A stretch of 64,000 nt of DNA from an uncultured Ruminococcus sp. (GTDB lineage: Bacteria; Bacillota; Clostridia; Oscillospirales; Ruminococcaceae), in assembly GCA_902780505.1 (NCBI GenBank), contig CACZFN010000017.1:88368-152367 (forward strand). Direction: 5' to 3'. The notes under the pieces were generated by a model. That model did no database searches, was not told where the DNA came from, and saw only the letters and a list, made by a program, of their open reading frames with translations. Both the position numbers and the translations under genes were made by a program. This document shows, in pieces, positions 26,275-35,569 of the stretch (position 1 is the first letter of the stretch; every line of letters begins with the position of its first letter).

Positions 26275-28356
26275 ATGAAATACTCAAAAATACTTGTATT
26301 TGCGCTTGCTCTGAGCATAGCTGCTATGAACTTCACCGCCTGCAATAAAAGCGGTGACAGTTCATCAGCCGCGGATCAGAGTTCAGATGTGCAGATAAGC
26401 TCAAAAGAAACAGATATAGATGATTCAATATCATCACTTGACCTCGATTTTACAGCAAACGATATAGATGTCGGCTATGACGAGGCAAACGCCACAAAGA
26501 TAGTTTTTGAAGCCGACACCCCCTCTGTCAGCGGCAGCGGCGCTTCGGCAGACGGCAAGAATGTCACTGTAACCTCCGCAGGCTGCTATATAGTAACAGG
26601 TGTGGTGTCCGACGGGCAGATAATAATAGATGCGGGTGAAAACGATAAGATACAGCTTGTTCTTGATAACGCATCACTTACTTGTAAAACAGGCCCGGCT
26701 GTTTATATAAAAAGCGCCGATAAGGTGTTTGTTACTCTTGCAGACGGCACCCATAACGTGCTTTCTGATACGGGCGTGGAATATTCAGCAGACGGCGATA
26801 TATCCCCTGATGCAGTTGTATTTTCAAAGGCAGACCTCACCTTTAACGGAACAGGTACACTTGAAATAAATGCAGGCTATAAACACGGTATAGTTTCAAA
26901 AGATGACCTTGTGTTCACAGGCGGCAGCTACACTGTAACAGCTGCTAAAACAGCAATTGAGGGTAAGGACTGCGTCAAGATAGCAGACGGCAGCTTTACA
27001 ATAGATTCAGGCACAAACGGTATCGTTTCATCAAATGACGAGGATACCGACAGGGGCTTTGTATATATCGCAGGCGGCGAATTTGATATCACCGCAGGAA
27101 CAGACGGTATCCAGGCTGAAACTATACTGACAGTTGAAGACGGTACATTCAAAATAGTAACCGGCGGCGGTGCTAAAAACGCACAGTCTAAAGGTAAGAA
27201 CGATCTCGGCGGCGGTAAACAAGGCGGTGGCTTCGGCGGACAGGGCGGCGAAATGCCCCCCGATATGCAGGGCGGCGAAACGCCCCCGGATATGCAGGGC
27301 GGCTTCGGCGGCGGCAGAGGTGACAGACAGCAAGGCGATATGCCGCAGGGTGAAGCACCCGAGCCTTTTGAGCAAACAGCAGCTTCTCAACCAGATGGCG
27401 ACAGTACACTCCCCCTTACAACTGCTTCAGACGAACAGCAGTCAGATATGGATAATACCTCCTCGACGAGTATGAAAGCACTTAAAGCAGGAACGGGTAT
27501 CGCAATATCCGGCGGCAGCTTCAATGTGGATTCGGCTGATGATGCAGTCCATACAAACGGCAACGCTGTAATAAGCGGCGGCGAACTGACTCTCAGTACG
27601 GGCGACGACGGTATACACGCTGATGAAATAATCGAAATATCCTCGGGCAAGATAAATATCACTAAGTCTTGCGAGGGAATTGAAGCAAAGTATATAAATG
27701 TAAGCGGCGGCGAATTGAGCGTGATAGCATCAGACGACGGCTTTAACGCTTCCGACGGCAGCGGCGAAAACTTCGGCGGCATGGGCGGCTTCGGCGGCAG
27801 AGGGATGCAGCAGCAGAATACCGACAATACCCAGGCGGGCGATACGCCGTATCTTAAAATATCAGGCGGCACAGTTTATGTAAATGCCGACGGCGACGGC
27901 CTTGACTCAAATGCTGATATAATTGTCGAGGGCGGCGATATCACAGTTTACGGCCCGACAAACGGCGGCAACGGCGCACTTGATAAGGGCGACGGCAACT
28001 ATTCGCTCACTGTAACGGGCGGCACGCTTGCAGCCTTCGGCGCTGTGGGTATGGAAGAAGGCTTTACCGATAATTCTGCACAGGTAAGCTTTTTGCATAA
28101 CTTCTCATCATCTGTTTCTGCCAATACCGAAGTGACAGTAAAGGATTCAGACGGTAACGTTATCGCTTCCTATAAGCCCGATAAATCATGGCAGAGTATG
28201 GTGTTTACCTCCCCAAAGCTCAAACAGGGTGACACTGTTACCATAACAGCAGGCTCTGTAAGCGAAACTGTAACACTTGACAGTATAAATACCTCAAACT
28301 CCACCTCAAACGGCGGCTTCGGCGGCGGTTTTGGCGGCAGGGGCGGCAGGCAGTAA
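26275..28356 (+). CDS. Cthe_2159-type beta-helix lipoprotein (carbohydrate-binding)
   Basis: 693 residues. The lipoprotein signal ends NFTAC at Cys23 with a Ser-rich linker after it. The body repeats short G-rich turns (for example DDGIHADEIIEISSG, CEGIEAKYINVSGGELS, GDGLDSNADIIVEGGDI), the signature of the right-handed beta-helix of the Cthe_2159 family, whose founding member binds calcium and acidic or cellulosic polysaccharide. Two Gly/Gln/Met/Pro-rich inserts (about residues 305-365 and 500-520) and a Gly-rich C-terminus interrupt it. Third gene of the VTC operon, presumably a surface polymer-binding or matrix protein. Confidence 0.85.
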   Translation: MKYSKILVFALALSIAAMNFTACNKSGDSSSAADQSSDVQISSKETDIDDSISSLDLDFTANDIDVGYDEANATKIVFEADTPSVSGSGASADGKNVTVTSAGCYIVTGVVSDGQIIIDAGENDKIQLVLDNASLTCKTGPAVYIKSADKVFVTLADGTHNVLSDTGVEYSADGDISPDAVVFSKADLTFNGTGTLEINAGYKHGIVSKDDLVFTGGSYTVTAAKTAIEGKDCVKIADGSFTIDSGTNGIVSSNDEDTDRGFVYIAGGEFDITAGTDGIQAETILTVEDGTFKIVTGGGAKNAQSKGKNDLGGGKQGGGFGGQGGEMPPDMQGGETPPDMQGGFGGGRGDRQQGDMPQGEAPEPFEQTAASQPDGDSTLPLTTASDEQQSDMDNTSSTSMKALKAGTGIAISGGSFNVDSADDAVHTNGNAVISGGELTLSTGDDGIHADEIIEISSGKINITKSCEGIEAKYINVSGGELSVIASDDGFNASDGSGENFGGMGGFGGRGMQQQNTDNTQAGDTPYLKISGGTVYVNADGDGLDSNADIIVEGGDITVYGPTNGGNGALDKGDGNYSLTVTGGTLAAFGAVGMEEGFTDNSAQVSFLHNFSSSVSANTEVTVKDSDGNVIASYKPDKSWQSMVFTSPKLKQGDTVTITAGSVSETVTLDSINTSNSTSNGGFGGGFGGRGGRQ

Positions 28357-28392
28357 ACTAACCAATTCCTATACTTCCCTATATTTCCACTA

Positions 28393-28432
28393 AGGGAACG
28401 GCGCTCTGATAAAAAGGAGCGCCGTTCTTTTT
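28393..28432 (+). terminator. Terminator of the VTC operon
   Basis: Stem AACGGCGCTC / GAGCGCCGTT followed by T6. Confidence 0.9.
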
Positions 28433-28452
28433 TATTTCCCGGGGAATGCTTT

Positions 28453-28632
28453 CTATTTAAGCTTTTGTGTTATCTCGTCTACCATGTCGGCAAGGCTTTC
28501 AAGCATTCTGCCTGCGGCACCCTTGACCTTTTTCTTTGACTTGTTTAACTTTGAAGTGAGCACAAACGCCGCAGTACCAAAGGTTATTCCCGTTGATATT
28601 CCCTTTACAAGGGGCGAATCTTTTATATTCAT
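28453..28632 (-). CDS. Small single-pass membrane protein, 59 residues
   Basis: An ATG at 28632 preceded by AAGGAG opens a 60-codon frame. The product starts MNIKDSPLVKGISTG, has a short hydrophobic helix (about residues 10-26, GITFGTAAFVL), then a Lys-rich segment (KLNKSKKKVKG) and an amphipathic tail. The layout recalls YtxH-like small proteins. Nothing ties it to the neighbours, which are convergent or divergent. The good ribosome site and protein-like composition support it; function unknown. Confidence 0.65.
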   Translation of the reverse strand: MNIKDSPLVKGISTGITFGTAAFVLTSKLNKSKKKVKGAAGRMLESLADMVDEITQKLK

Positions 28633-28795
28633 GTTTTTTCTCCTTTCATTGTTTTCAGACTTTTCTTGCCTGATAATAATATTATTCTGCCCGGTGTCTG
28701 CATAAATACAAGTGAATTAATGCTATTTTGCGCTTATATTCTATAATATGGCAATTGATACAAATATTATTAATAGAAAATGTGAAAAATATCTG

Positions 28796-28824
28796 TTTAC
28801 CTTTGTGCAGAAATGTGGTATAAT
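28796..28824 (+). promoter_or_regulatory. leuCD operon promoter
   Basis: TTTACC (28796-28801), 17-bp spacer, TATAAT (28819-28824), 40 bp before leuC. The 231-bp gap shows no T-box or leader-peptide attenuator. Confidence 0.75.
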
Positions 28825-28863
28825 AAATTTGTATAAATATATTAAATAAGGGGTTGTATTACT

Positions 28864-30126
28864 TTGGGTATGACAATGACACAAAAAGTCCTTGCGGCAC
28901 ACGCCGGACTTAAAGAGGTCAGGGCAGGCCAGCTGATAATGGCAAAGCTTGACCTTGTCCTCGGTAATGACGTAACATCACCCGTGGCGATCAATGAATT
29001 TAATAAGGCAGGTTTTGACAGCGTTTTTGATACTGAAAAGGTAACAATGGTAATGGATCACTTTACGCCCAATAAGGATATCAAGTCAGCTGAAAATTCA
29101 AAGCAGTGCAGGGATTTCTGTAAGAATTACTGTATAAAGAACTACTTCGATGTCGGTGATATGGGTATTGAGCACGCACTTCTCCCCGAAAAAGGCCTTG
29201 TGGCCCCGGGCGACTGCGTTATCGGCGCTGACAGCCATACCTGTACATACGGCGCACTCGGTGCTTTCTCAACAGGTGTCGGCTCAACAGATATGTGCGC
29301 AGGCATGGCAACAGGTAAGGCATGGTTCAAGGTGCCTTCTGCAATAAAATTCAATATCACAGGCAAGCTTCCCAAGTATAGTGCCGCTAAGGACGTTATA
29401 CTGCATATAATAGGTATGATAGGCGTTGACGGCGCACTTTATAAATCTATGGAATTTTCGGGTACAGGCCTTAAAAACCTTACAATGGAAGACAGGCTTT
29501 GTATAGCTAATATGGCAATTGAAGCAGGCGCTAAAAATGGTATCTTTGCAGTGGATGATGTAACGATGAACTACTGTAAGGGCAGGGTGGACAGAGAATT
29601 CACCGTGTTTGAAGCAGACGAGGACGCCGAATATGACGCAGTTTATGATATAAACCTTGATGAAATAAAGCCTACGGTCGCGTTCCCGCACCTGCCTGAA
29701 AATGCAAGAACATTTGATGATATGCCGGAAGTTGTTATAGACCAGGTGGTTATCGGTTCCTGTACAAACGGCAGGATCGAGGATATAAGGGCGGCTGCCG
29801 AAATACTCAAAGACAGGCATATCGCCGAAAACGTCAGATGTATAATTATCCCTGCCACCCAGAAAGTATACCTTCAGGCAATGAAGGAAGGTCTGCTTGA
29901 AATATTCATAAATGCAGGCTGTGCGGTCTCAACACCTACCTGCGGCCCATGCCTCGGCGGGCATATGGGTATCCTTGCCAAGGGTGAACGTGCAGTGGCT
30001 ACAACAAACCGTAATTTCGTCGGAAGAATGGGACACCCTGAAAGTGAAGTCTACCTCGCTTCTCCTTATGTTGCAGCAGCATCGGCTGTGGCAGGCAGGA
30101 TAGCACAGCCTTCCGATATTATATAA
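28864..30126 (+). CDS. leuC: 3-isopropylmalate dehydratase large subunit
   Basis: 420 residues, normal for the archaeal/clostridial LeuC type. The TTG at 28864 is 10 bases from AAGGGG; the ATG at 28870 is too far. Aconitase-family motifs are present: [20 protein letters not shown], the 4Fe-4S cysteines in [10 protein letters not shown] and [10 protein letters not shown], and [11 protein letters not shown]. With LeuD it isomerises 2-isopropylmalate to 3-isopropylmalate in leucine synthesis. Homoaconitase or methylbutanedioate paralogues look alike, but the pairing with leuD supports LeuC. Confidence 0.93.
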   Translation: MGMTMTQKVLAAHAGLKEVRAGQLIMAKLDLVLGNDVTSPVAINEFNKAGFDSVFDTEKVTMVMDHFTPNKDIKSAENSKQCRDFCKNYCIKNYFDVGDMGIEHALLPEKGLVAPGDCVIGADSHTCTYGALGAFSTGVGSTDMCAGMATGKAWFKVPSAIKFNITGKLPKYSAAKDVILHIIGMIGVDGALYKSMEFSGTGLKNLTMEDRLCIANMAIEAGAKNGIFAVDDVTMNYCKGRVDREFTVFEADEDAEYDAVYDINLDEIKPTVAFPHLPENARTFDDMPEVVIDQVVIGSCTNGRIEDIRAAAEILKDRHIAENVRCIIIPATQKVYLQAMKEGLLEIFINAGCAVSTPTCGPCLGGHMGILAKGERAVATTNRNFVGRMGHPESEVYLASPYVAAASAVAGRIAQPSDII

Positions 30127-30139
30127 GCAGGTGATGAAA

Positions 30140-30439
30140 ATGGTAAGACATATCATTATCTGGACACTTAACAAGGGTATGACTGATGAGGAAAAAACCA
30201 AAGCCCTGCTTAAAGCAAAGCGCGGGCTTGAAGGGCTTAAAAACCGCATAGAAGGTCTTGAAAGCATAAAGGTGCATATAGATATCCTTGATTCATCAAA
30301 CGGGGATATGATGCTTGAAAGTACATTTACCGACGAAGCGGCACTTAAAGCTTACCAGACACACCCTGACCACTTAGAAGTGGCAAAGTATATTAAAAGC
30401 ATCACATCAGACAGAAAATGTATCGACTTATTGATTTAG
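30140..30439 (+). CDS. Dabb-family (stress-responsive alpha/beta barrel) small protein
   Basis: 99 residues from ATG 30140, six bases after AGGTG; earlier GTG/ATG codons overlap the ribosome site. It begins VRHIIIWTL, the typical first strand of the dimeric alpha/beta-barrel (Dabb) family, and contains DMMLESTFTDEAALKAYQTH P-type sequence and HLEVAKYIKSI. Members include A/B-barrel plant stress proteins and olivetolic acid cyclase-like enzymes; most bacterial ones are uncharacterised. It lies between leuC and leuD in one operon, only 13 bp after leuC. Confidence 0.85.
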   Translation: MVRHIIIWTLNKGMTDEEKTKALLKAKRGLEGLKNRIEGLESIKVHIDILDSSNGDMMLESTFTDEAALKAYQTHPDHLEVAKYIKSITSDRKCIDLLI

Positions 30440-30482
30440 AAACGTTTTACAAATATGTGAAGGCTGATAGGAGATGTAAGAC

Positions 30483-30869
30483 GTGAAAGACTATCTTATT
30501 GAAATATTCGGCGACATTATGATGAGCTGGCTGACAAAAAAATACGGCAGTAAGCTGAATGATAACCAAAGGATAGAAAAATATGTTGAATGCTTTAAAC
30601 AGCTTAAAGCTGATGCAAACTTTACTGTAACATCTACACAGAGTATTTTCGATAAAAAGGGCATCAATTCAAGCGAGCCCACTATGCTTAACGGCGAACC
30701 GGTTTTCAGGCTCACTAAATCGGGAATGTTCGGCAAGGTAAAGATATGTTACTATATCACACGTGTTAAGGACGAACTTACAGTCCCCTATCTCGACAAG
30801 ATCTTTGATGAACTCAGGCGTCAGGCAAACGGCGAGAATGTTTTCTCCGCCCCTGATTTTAAAAACTAA
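30483..30869 (+). CDS. Unknown protein between leuC and leuD
   Basis: 128 residues from GTG at 30483, behind GGAGATG. Soluble, mixed alpha/beta, no signal peptide or motif I can name. The central part (GEPVFRLTKSGMFGKVKICYYITRV) looks like a beta hairpin core. It sits in the middle of the leu operon with short gaps (43 and 21 bp), so it is co-expressed with leucine synthesis enzymes. The function cannot be read from the sequence. Confidence 0.75.
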   Translation: MKDYLIEIFGDIMMSWLTKKYGSKLNDNQRIEKYVECFKQLKADANFTVTSTQSIFDKKGINSSEPTMLNGEPVFRLTKSGMFGKVKICYYITRVKDELTVPYLDKIFDELRRQANGENVFSAPDFKN

Positions 30870-30890
30870 AATGTAAGGAGTCATATTATT

Positions 30891-31379
30891 ATGAAGGTAT
30901 GCGGAAAAGTGCATAAATACGGCGACAACGTCGATACAGACGTTATAATCCCTGCAAGGTACTTAAATAACCCGGACCATAAAGCTTTAGCTGAGCATTG
31001 TATGGAGGATATAGATACCGAATTTGTCAAAAATGTGCAGGAAGGCGATATAATGGTTGCTGAATCCAACTTCGGCTGCGGTTCTTCAAGAGAGCACGCA
31101 CCTATCGCTATAAAGGCAAGCGGAATATCCTGCGTTATAGCAAAAACATTTGCAAGGATATTCTACCGCAACGCTATAAATATCGGCCTGCCGATAATCG
31201 AATGCCCCGAAGCTGCCGAAAGGATCGAAAAGGGCGATGAAGTTGAAATAGACTTTGAAACAGGTATCATAACCGATAAAACCAAAAATGAAACCTATCA
31301 GGGCACAGCCTTCCCCGAGTTTCTGATAAATATTATAAACTCAAACGGGCTTTTGAATTCACTTAAAAACGAACAGTAA
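30891..31379 (+). CDS. leuD: 3-isopropylmalate dehydratase small subunit
   Basis: 162 residues, normal for the short LeuD type. Motifs: [17 protein letters not shown] at the start and the swivelling-domain active-site loop [15 protein letters not shown], which holds the catalytic Ser and substrate-binding Arg. AAGGAG before the ATG. It forms the heterodimer with LeuC. leuA and leuB are not in the window. Confidence 0.94.
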   Translation: MKVCGKVHKYGDNVDTDVIIPARYLNNPDHKALAEHCMEDIDTEFVKNVQEGDIMVAESNFGCGSSREHAPIAIKASGISCVIAKTFARIFYRNAINIGLPIIECPEAAERIEKGDEVEIDFETGIITDKTKNETYQGTAFPEFLINIINSNGLLNSLKNEQ

Positions 31380-31420
31380 AAAAAACCACCGGCTTCTCTG
31401 TGAAACCGGTGGTTTTTTCA
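31380..31420 (+). terminator. leu operon terminator
   Basis: Stem AAAACCACCGG...CCGGTGGTTTT with a T6 run, directly after the leuD stop. Confidence 0.9.
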
Positions 31421-31460
31421 AGAAAGGAGTAATATATAACAACAAACACAACCTGTTTGA

Positions 31461-32600
31461 CTATTGATCTTTTATTGTACGTATCTTGTTGCAGATGTCA
31501 ACTATTTCCTTATCCTGCTTGTACTCGTCTGTGGCTACGGCATCAAAAATAGCTGGGATGTATCCGCTGTCCTCCTCAAAATCATCCATACTATATTTAT
31601 CTTTACCGATAAGTATCGACTTTTTTTCAGTGGGTATATAATTATCATTACAGAATTTTTTATACTCAAACAAACTGAGTGCACCTTTCATAACTTGTAA
31701 AACTTCATCTCTCTGAGAATAATCCTTTAATGCAAAATGCAATACTGCACACCATATCTGAAGGACTTCTTCCTCCTTTCCCATAAATTGGTCATCTTGT
31801 ATTAGAAACAAAAGCTTACTAAGCACTATTAATGCTTCTCTTTCTTGTGGATCATACAAAAAGTCATCATTGTATTTCCCATTGAATATCTTAAAATCCA
31901 GTAGCACGCAAAGCTGCTCAATAAATTCATCATAAATCAAAGAAATCAGCTGATGTTGTTTTGCTTTGGATTTATTGACATTAGCCAAGAGATTCTCCCT
32001 GCTAAAGCTAAACGAGGACAGCTTTTTCAGATATTTATTGAATGTATTTTCAGCACTTTTGTTAAGCGGTGCATATTGACCAATAAAATGAAGCAAGTTA
32101 TAAACAGTTTCGGAGTCCTCTGCGCTTTCAAGTGCAGATGCCAGTATTTCTACTACTTCTTCAAAATCAGGCGATAGCTTTTCAAGCAGTATTTCTTGTT
32201 CATAGTCATATTCTGACCATTTCTTATAATTCTCGTTGACTATATTTGAAGCCTCAATCGCAGCATTAATCTTTAATGTGTAGCTATCAGGAAATCTTTT
32301 TATACCCTCCTTGTATATTTCAAGAGCTTTTTTGTAATCTTCCTTTTTTTCATATTCCTTAGCAAGCCTGTGATAATCCTCCACCGTATCCGTAAGCCTC
32401 TCCACACTTCTCCCAAGCAGGTAATCGGTAGATGTCCCGAAAATGTCAGCGAGCATGGTCAGGTTATCTATATCGGGCGAGGAATCCCCGCGCTCCCACT
32501 TGCTTACAGCCTCCGTTGAGATATTAAGCTTTTCAGCAAGCTTCTCCTGTGTCATTTCACTTTCTTTTCTCAGCCTTTTTATTACTTCTCCTCTTAGCAT
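31461..32600 (-). CDS. XRE-family regulator with TPR-like C-terminal region
   Basis: 379 residues. Residues 5-60 form a Cro/C1-type helix-turn-helix (LRKESEMTQEKLAEKLNIST, AVSKWERG). Residues 75-115 resemble one or two TPR units (YHRLAKEYEKKEDYKKALEIYKEGI-type pattern), and the rest is helical and less conserved. GGGAGGCGG precedes the ATG. Local composition is AT-richer than neighbours (for example around 31.8-32.2 kb), a possible sign of later acquisition. Such standalone regulators respond to unknown ligands or peptides; no target is evident next to it. Confidence 0.9.
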   Translation of the reverse strand: MLRGEVIKRLRKESEMTQEKLAEKLNISTEAVSKWERGDSSPDIDNLTMLADIFGTSTDYLLGRSVERLTDTVEDYHRLAKEYEKKEDYKKALEIYKEGIKRFPDSYTLKINAAIEASNIVNENYKKWSEYDYEQEILLEKLSPDFEEVVEILASALESAEDSETVYNLLHFIGQYAPLNKSAENTFNKYLKKLSSFSFSRENLLANVNKSKAKQHQLISLIYDEFIEQLCVLLDFKIFNGKYNDDFLYDPQEREALIVLSKLLFLIQDDQFMGKEEEVLQIWCAVLHFALKDYSQRDEVLQVMKGALSLFEYKKFCNDNYIPTEKKSILIGKDKYSMDDFEEDSGYIPAIFDAVATDEYKQDKEIVDICNKIRTIKDQ

Positions 32601-32713
32601 TTTACCGCCTCCCTATATATATATTATACACTATTGCAAAAGCCTTTTCCACGAACTGTCATTACTGAAATTATTCAACCGCAGGTTGATTCTATCCACC
32701 TGCGGTTGATTTG

Positions 32714-35017
32714 CTACTGTGCTTCATTAAGATACGGGTTATATCTGCGTGACCTCTTTACTTTGTAAAGAGCGTTGTCAGCCTGCTCTATCACCGCCGG
32801 AAGGTCAATGATCTCCGAACACCTGAACTCACATATGCCCATAGAAATGTCTATCCTGTATGGCTTTTTTGCATTGATATTCAGCGCTTCAACACAGGCG
32901 TTCTTACGCTTTATTATTCTGTCTTCAAAATCCGGCTCGTTTACAACTGCCATAATGTTGAATTCATCTCCGCCTGTTCTCCCTATAATGTCTGTCGAAC
33001 GGAACAGCTTCCTTAAAACATCGGCCGCAGCCCTCAGCGCATAGTCACCCTCGTTGTGCCCGAAGTTGTCATTTATGTATTTGAGGTAATCAAGGTCTGC
33101 AAAAACCAATACTGCGTATTTATCACTGCCCTTGTACTGTTCAATGCACTCCTCAGCCTGTGCATAGAATCCCCTTCTGTTTAAAAGCCCTGTAAGCTCG
33201 TCTTTCTTTGATGCGCCTTCAAGTGCTATGTTGTCATTGTGCAGCTCGTTCATGTGGCGTTCAAGTTCACCGAACAGTTTCAGTATCTTTACCGCCGCCC
33301 CGAACTGATAGGTTATGAATTCAAGATATTCAAAGAACTTGCTCTTTAGTTCACAAAGCAGCATCCCGTACTGGTATTCACCCGAATACAGGTCAGCCAT
33401 TACAAGCGTCACACGCTTGTCGTCAGGTATATACCTGTTCCTGAAAAGCCTGTCAAGCGTGATGTCCCTGTCCTCCTCGGGAACATCACATATTTTATCA
33501 AAATGGCTGTAGGACATAAACTTCCACCTGGAAATATCATAAAGCTTATCCCCCTGCCTGTATACAACAGGTTCAGGAAGAAGGTAAAGATAGCTCGAAT
33601 TAACTTCAAGCAGCGGCAGCCTGCGTAAAATAGCACTGTAGCTGCCCTCCTCCGTTACAGAACCGCCTATCATCAGCGTATCGCGTACAAGTATGTTTGA
33701 ACGCCTCAGCATATCAATGGATACTTCCCCCGCTTTGTATACAAGGTTTGAAACATCACGCGAAATATACCTGTACACTTCAAGATATAAGCTTTCAAGC
33801 GCAAGCCTGCTCTTTTCATCAGTCATTTTCCCTGCAAGCCGTTCATAAAGTGCATCTGCCACCATATGTATGTTTTTAAGGTAGAGAAAATAATCCTTGT
33901 CATAATTTATCATTTTCTCCGCACTTTCTATTATGGCAAGTGTGTCCTCTTTTTCAAGCCTGCCGCATTTTTCTATCTTTTCTACCCTGTCAAAAATATT
34001 TTTCATATTCCTGTTAAGGTATGCGTCATTGCAGTTTTCACTGCCGCTGAACATAAAGTACATAAGCTTTTCAAGCTTATCCTCACTGCTGCCTGAAAGG
34101 AATATGTCCAAATCCGTTATCCTGCTCCCCATATATCCGCAGGAAAGCCGTGGAATAAACCTCGTCGGCACATTGCGGGAACTTATCTCCTTTCCCGTAA
34201 GGCAAGCATATGCATTCATAACGGCCCTGTAACCCAGGTTCTCCGCCGAAGCCTTTATGCTCGTAAGCGGCGGTTCAAGCTTTTCAGCGTAATCCATATC
34301 ATCAAAGCCCGCTACAAGTATATCTGTGCCTATTTTCATTCCCCTGTCTGTGCAAAGCTCGTAAACTGCCAGACACATATCATCATTTGAGCATATTATC
34401 GCTTCAATATCGGGGTGTTCATCAAGCAAGCGCTCTGCATCTTCCCTGCACATACGTGACGGGTTGCAGAAAACTACTATTTCCTCGTCATACTCTATCC
34501 CGTTGTCTTTAAGTGCAAGCTTGTACCCTTCAAGCCTTTCAAAGTAATCGGAATTGTCCGTATACCCCGAAAGCATCGCAATTCTTTTCTTTCCCTGCTT
34601 GTTTATTATATAATCCGTACACGCCCTGACAGAATCGGTGTTGTCATACACAACATACTCAAACCCGTCTATCTTCGCCGCTATCGAAATGACAGGCATA
34701 TCACCAAGCCTTGAAAGGAACTCTTTCTTTTCCTCCGCGCTGTTTGCATATGCAATAGTACCCGTACATACACAAGCGGCATCAACATTTGTATTGTTGA
34801 TATACGAAAACAGGTTGTTATACTGGTATTCATAAACCGTATCCGAATTTGTATAAGAAGTCTGGCAGATGTATTTCCCGGGAACTATTATAAGGTTCAC
34901 ATCAAGTTCCTCAGCCGCTGCCATAGCGCCGATCGCCGCCTGATTGGAAAACGCATCAACTATATTTGCCACAAGGCAGGCTATAGTGTATCTTTTGTTG
35001 TCACGCAAATCATTCAC
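32714..35017 (-). CDS. Diguanylate cyclase with LacI-type sugar-sensing domain
   Basis: 767 residues. Residues 8-300 are a periplasmic-binding-like domain of the LacI effector type (EYVVYDNTDSVRACTDYI, AIICSNDDMCLAVYEL, DILVAGFDDMDYAEKL, PPLTSIKAS) but without the helix-turn-helix. A long helical middle part follows. The C-terminus is a GGDEF domain with GGDEF at 682-686, the inhibitory RSTD site five residues before it, and KKDELTGLLNRRGF at its start, so it should be active and product-inhibited. No signal peptide or membrane helix: a cytoplasmic sugar sensor making c-di-GMP is inferred. Located 29 bp after the small HAMP-like gene. Confidence 0.9.
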   Translation of the reverse strand: MNDLRDNKRYTIACLVANIVDAFSNQAAIGAMAAAEELDVNLIIVPGKYICQTSYTNSDTVYEYQYNNLFSYINNTNVDAACVCTGTIAYANSAEEKKEFLSRLGDMPVISIAAKIDGFEYVVYDNTDSVRACTDYIINKQGKKRIAMLSGYTDNSDYFERLEGYKLALKDNGIEYDEEIVVFCNPSRMCREDAERLLDEHPDIEAIICSNDDMCLAVYELCTDRGMKIGTDILVAGFDDMDYAEKLEPPLTSIKASAENLGYRAVMNAYACLTGKEISSRNVPTRFIPRLSCGYMGSRITDLDIFLSGSSEDKLEKLMYFMFSGSENCNDAYLNRNMKNIFDRVEKIEKCGRLEKEDTLAIIESAEKMINYDKDYFLYLKNIHMVADALYERLAGKMTDEKSRLALESLYLEVYRYISRDVSNLVYKAGEVSIDMLRRSNILVRDTLMIGGSVTEEGSYSAILRRLPLLEVNSSYLYLLPEPVVYRQGDKLYDISRWKFMSYSHFDKICDVPEEDRDITLDRLFRNRYIPDDKRVTLVMADLYSGEYQYGMLLCELKSKFFEYLEFITYQFGAAVKILKLFGELERHMNELHNDNIALEGASKKDELTGLLNRRGFYAQAEECIEQYKGSDKYAVLVFADLDYLKYINDNFGHNEGDYALRAAADVLRKLFRSTDIIGRTGGDEFNIMAVVNEPDFEDRIIKRKNACVEALNINAKKPYRIDISMGICEFRCSEIIDLPAVIEQADNALYKVKRSRRYNPYLNEAQ

Positions 35018-35045
35018 TTCCCTGTTATAAACAATGGTCAGTTTT

Positions 35046-35315
35046 TTATTTTGTTTCTTTAAGTGTCATAACAAGCTTCTCTATGCTTTTCAAAAGCGGG
35101 TTGTCATCACTCAGAGGCTTTGCATCAAGGTTGCCCGCTGTCACTTCGTCTATATACTTTTTGCAGTCATTTATATACTTTGAAAGATTATTGAGCCCCT
35201 CACCAAGATCCTGCGACTGCGGCTCAAGTATTGTCACATTAAGGCTCTGATATCTTCTTGAATACATTATATCCTTTAGAAAGTTCAAAAGAATTTCCGC
35301 ATCTTTACTGTTCAT
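35046..35315 (-). CDS. Small HAMP-like helical protein
   Basis: 89 residues from ATG 35315 (GGGGTG eight bases upstream); the longer frame to 35393 has no ribosome site. The C-terminal part (YIDEVTAGNLDAKPLSDDNP) resembles the HAMP segment found just before GGDEF or kinase domains in Clostridia sensors, but the protein stops there and has no membrane helix. It precedes the LacI-GGDEF gene in the same direction and may interact with it. It could be a remnant of a larger sensor; the intact ribosome site speaks for a functional gene. Confidence 0.65.
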   Translation of the reverse strand: MNSKDAEILLNFLKDIMYSRRYQSLNVTILEPQSQDLGEGLNNLSKYINDCKKYIDEVTAGNLDAKPLSDDNPLLKSIEKLVMTLKETK

Positions 35316-35393
35316 CAAAAACACCCCAGTTTTCCGAATACTATTACTTAAAGCAATACCGCTTGTCCGCAAGCTTACTCCTTTGCCCGTCAT

Positions 35394-35437
35394 TTACACG
35401 CAAAGCCCTCGGGAGGTCTTTGTGTGGTACTGCCTTA
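35394..35437. repeat. Palindromic intergenic element, copy A
   Basis: On the minus strand it reads TTAAGGCAGTACCACACAAA then GACCTCCCGAGGGCTTTG. Copy B at 36071-36140 has the same order of bases with scattered changes. Both are able to form hairpins. Confidence 0.6.
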
Positions 35438-35569
35438 ATAATTATATCATACTTTATTACAAAATGTCAACAAAATTCCAATACTTTTCATTCCTATGCT
35501 GTGCATATTGCAAAGCTTTCTGCATACACTAATCACATATCATAAGATCAATAAAATGGGAGGAAGAAT

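Noticed and set aside
30131-30139. Earlier starts (GTG 30131, ATG 30134) of the Dabb gene
   Set aside because: They overlap the ribosome binding site; ATG 30140 is correctly spaced and begins the conserved first strand.
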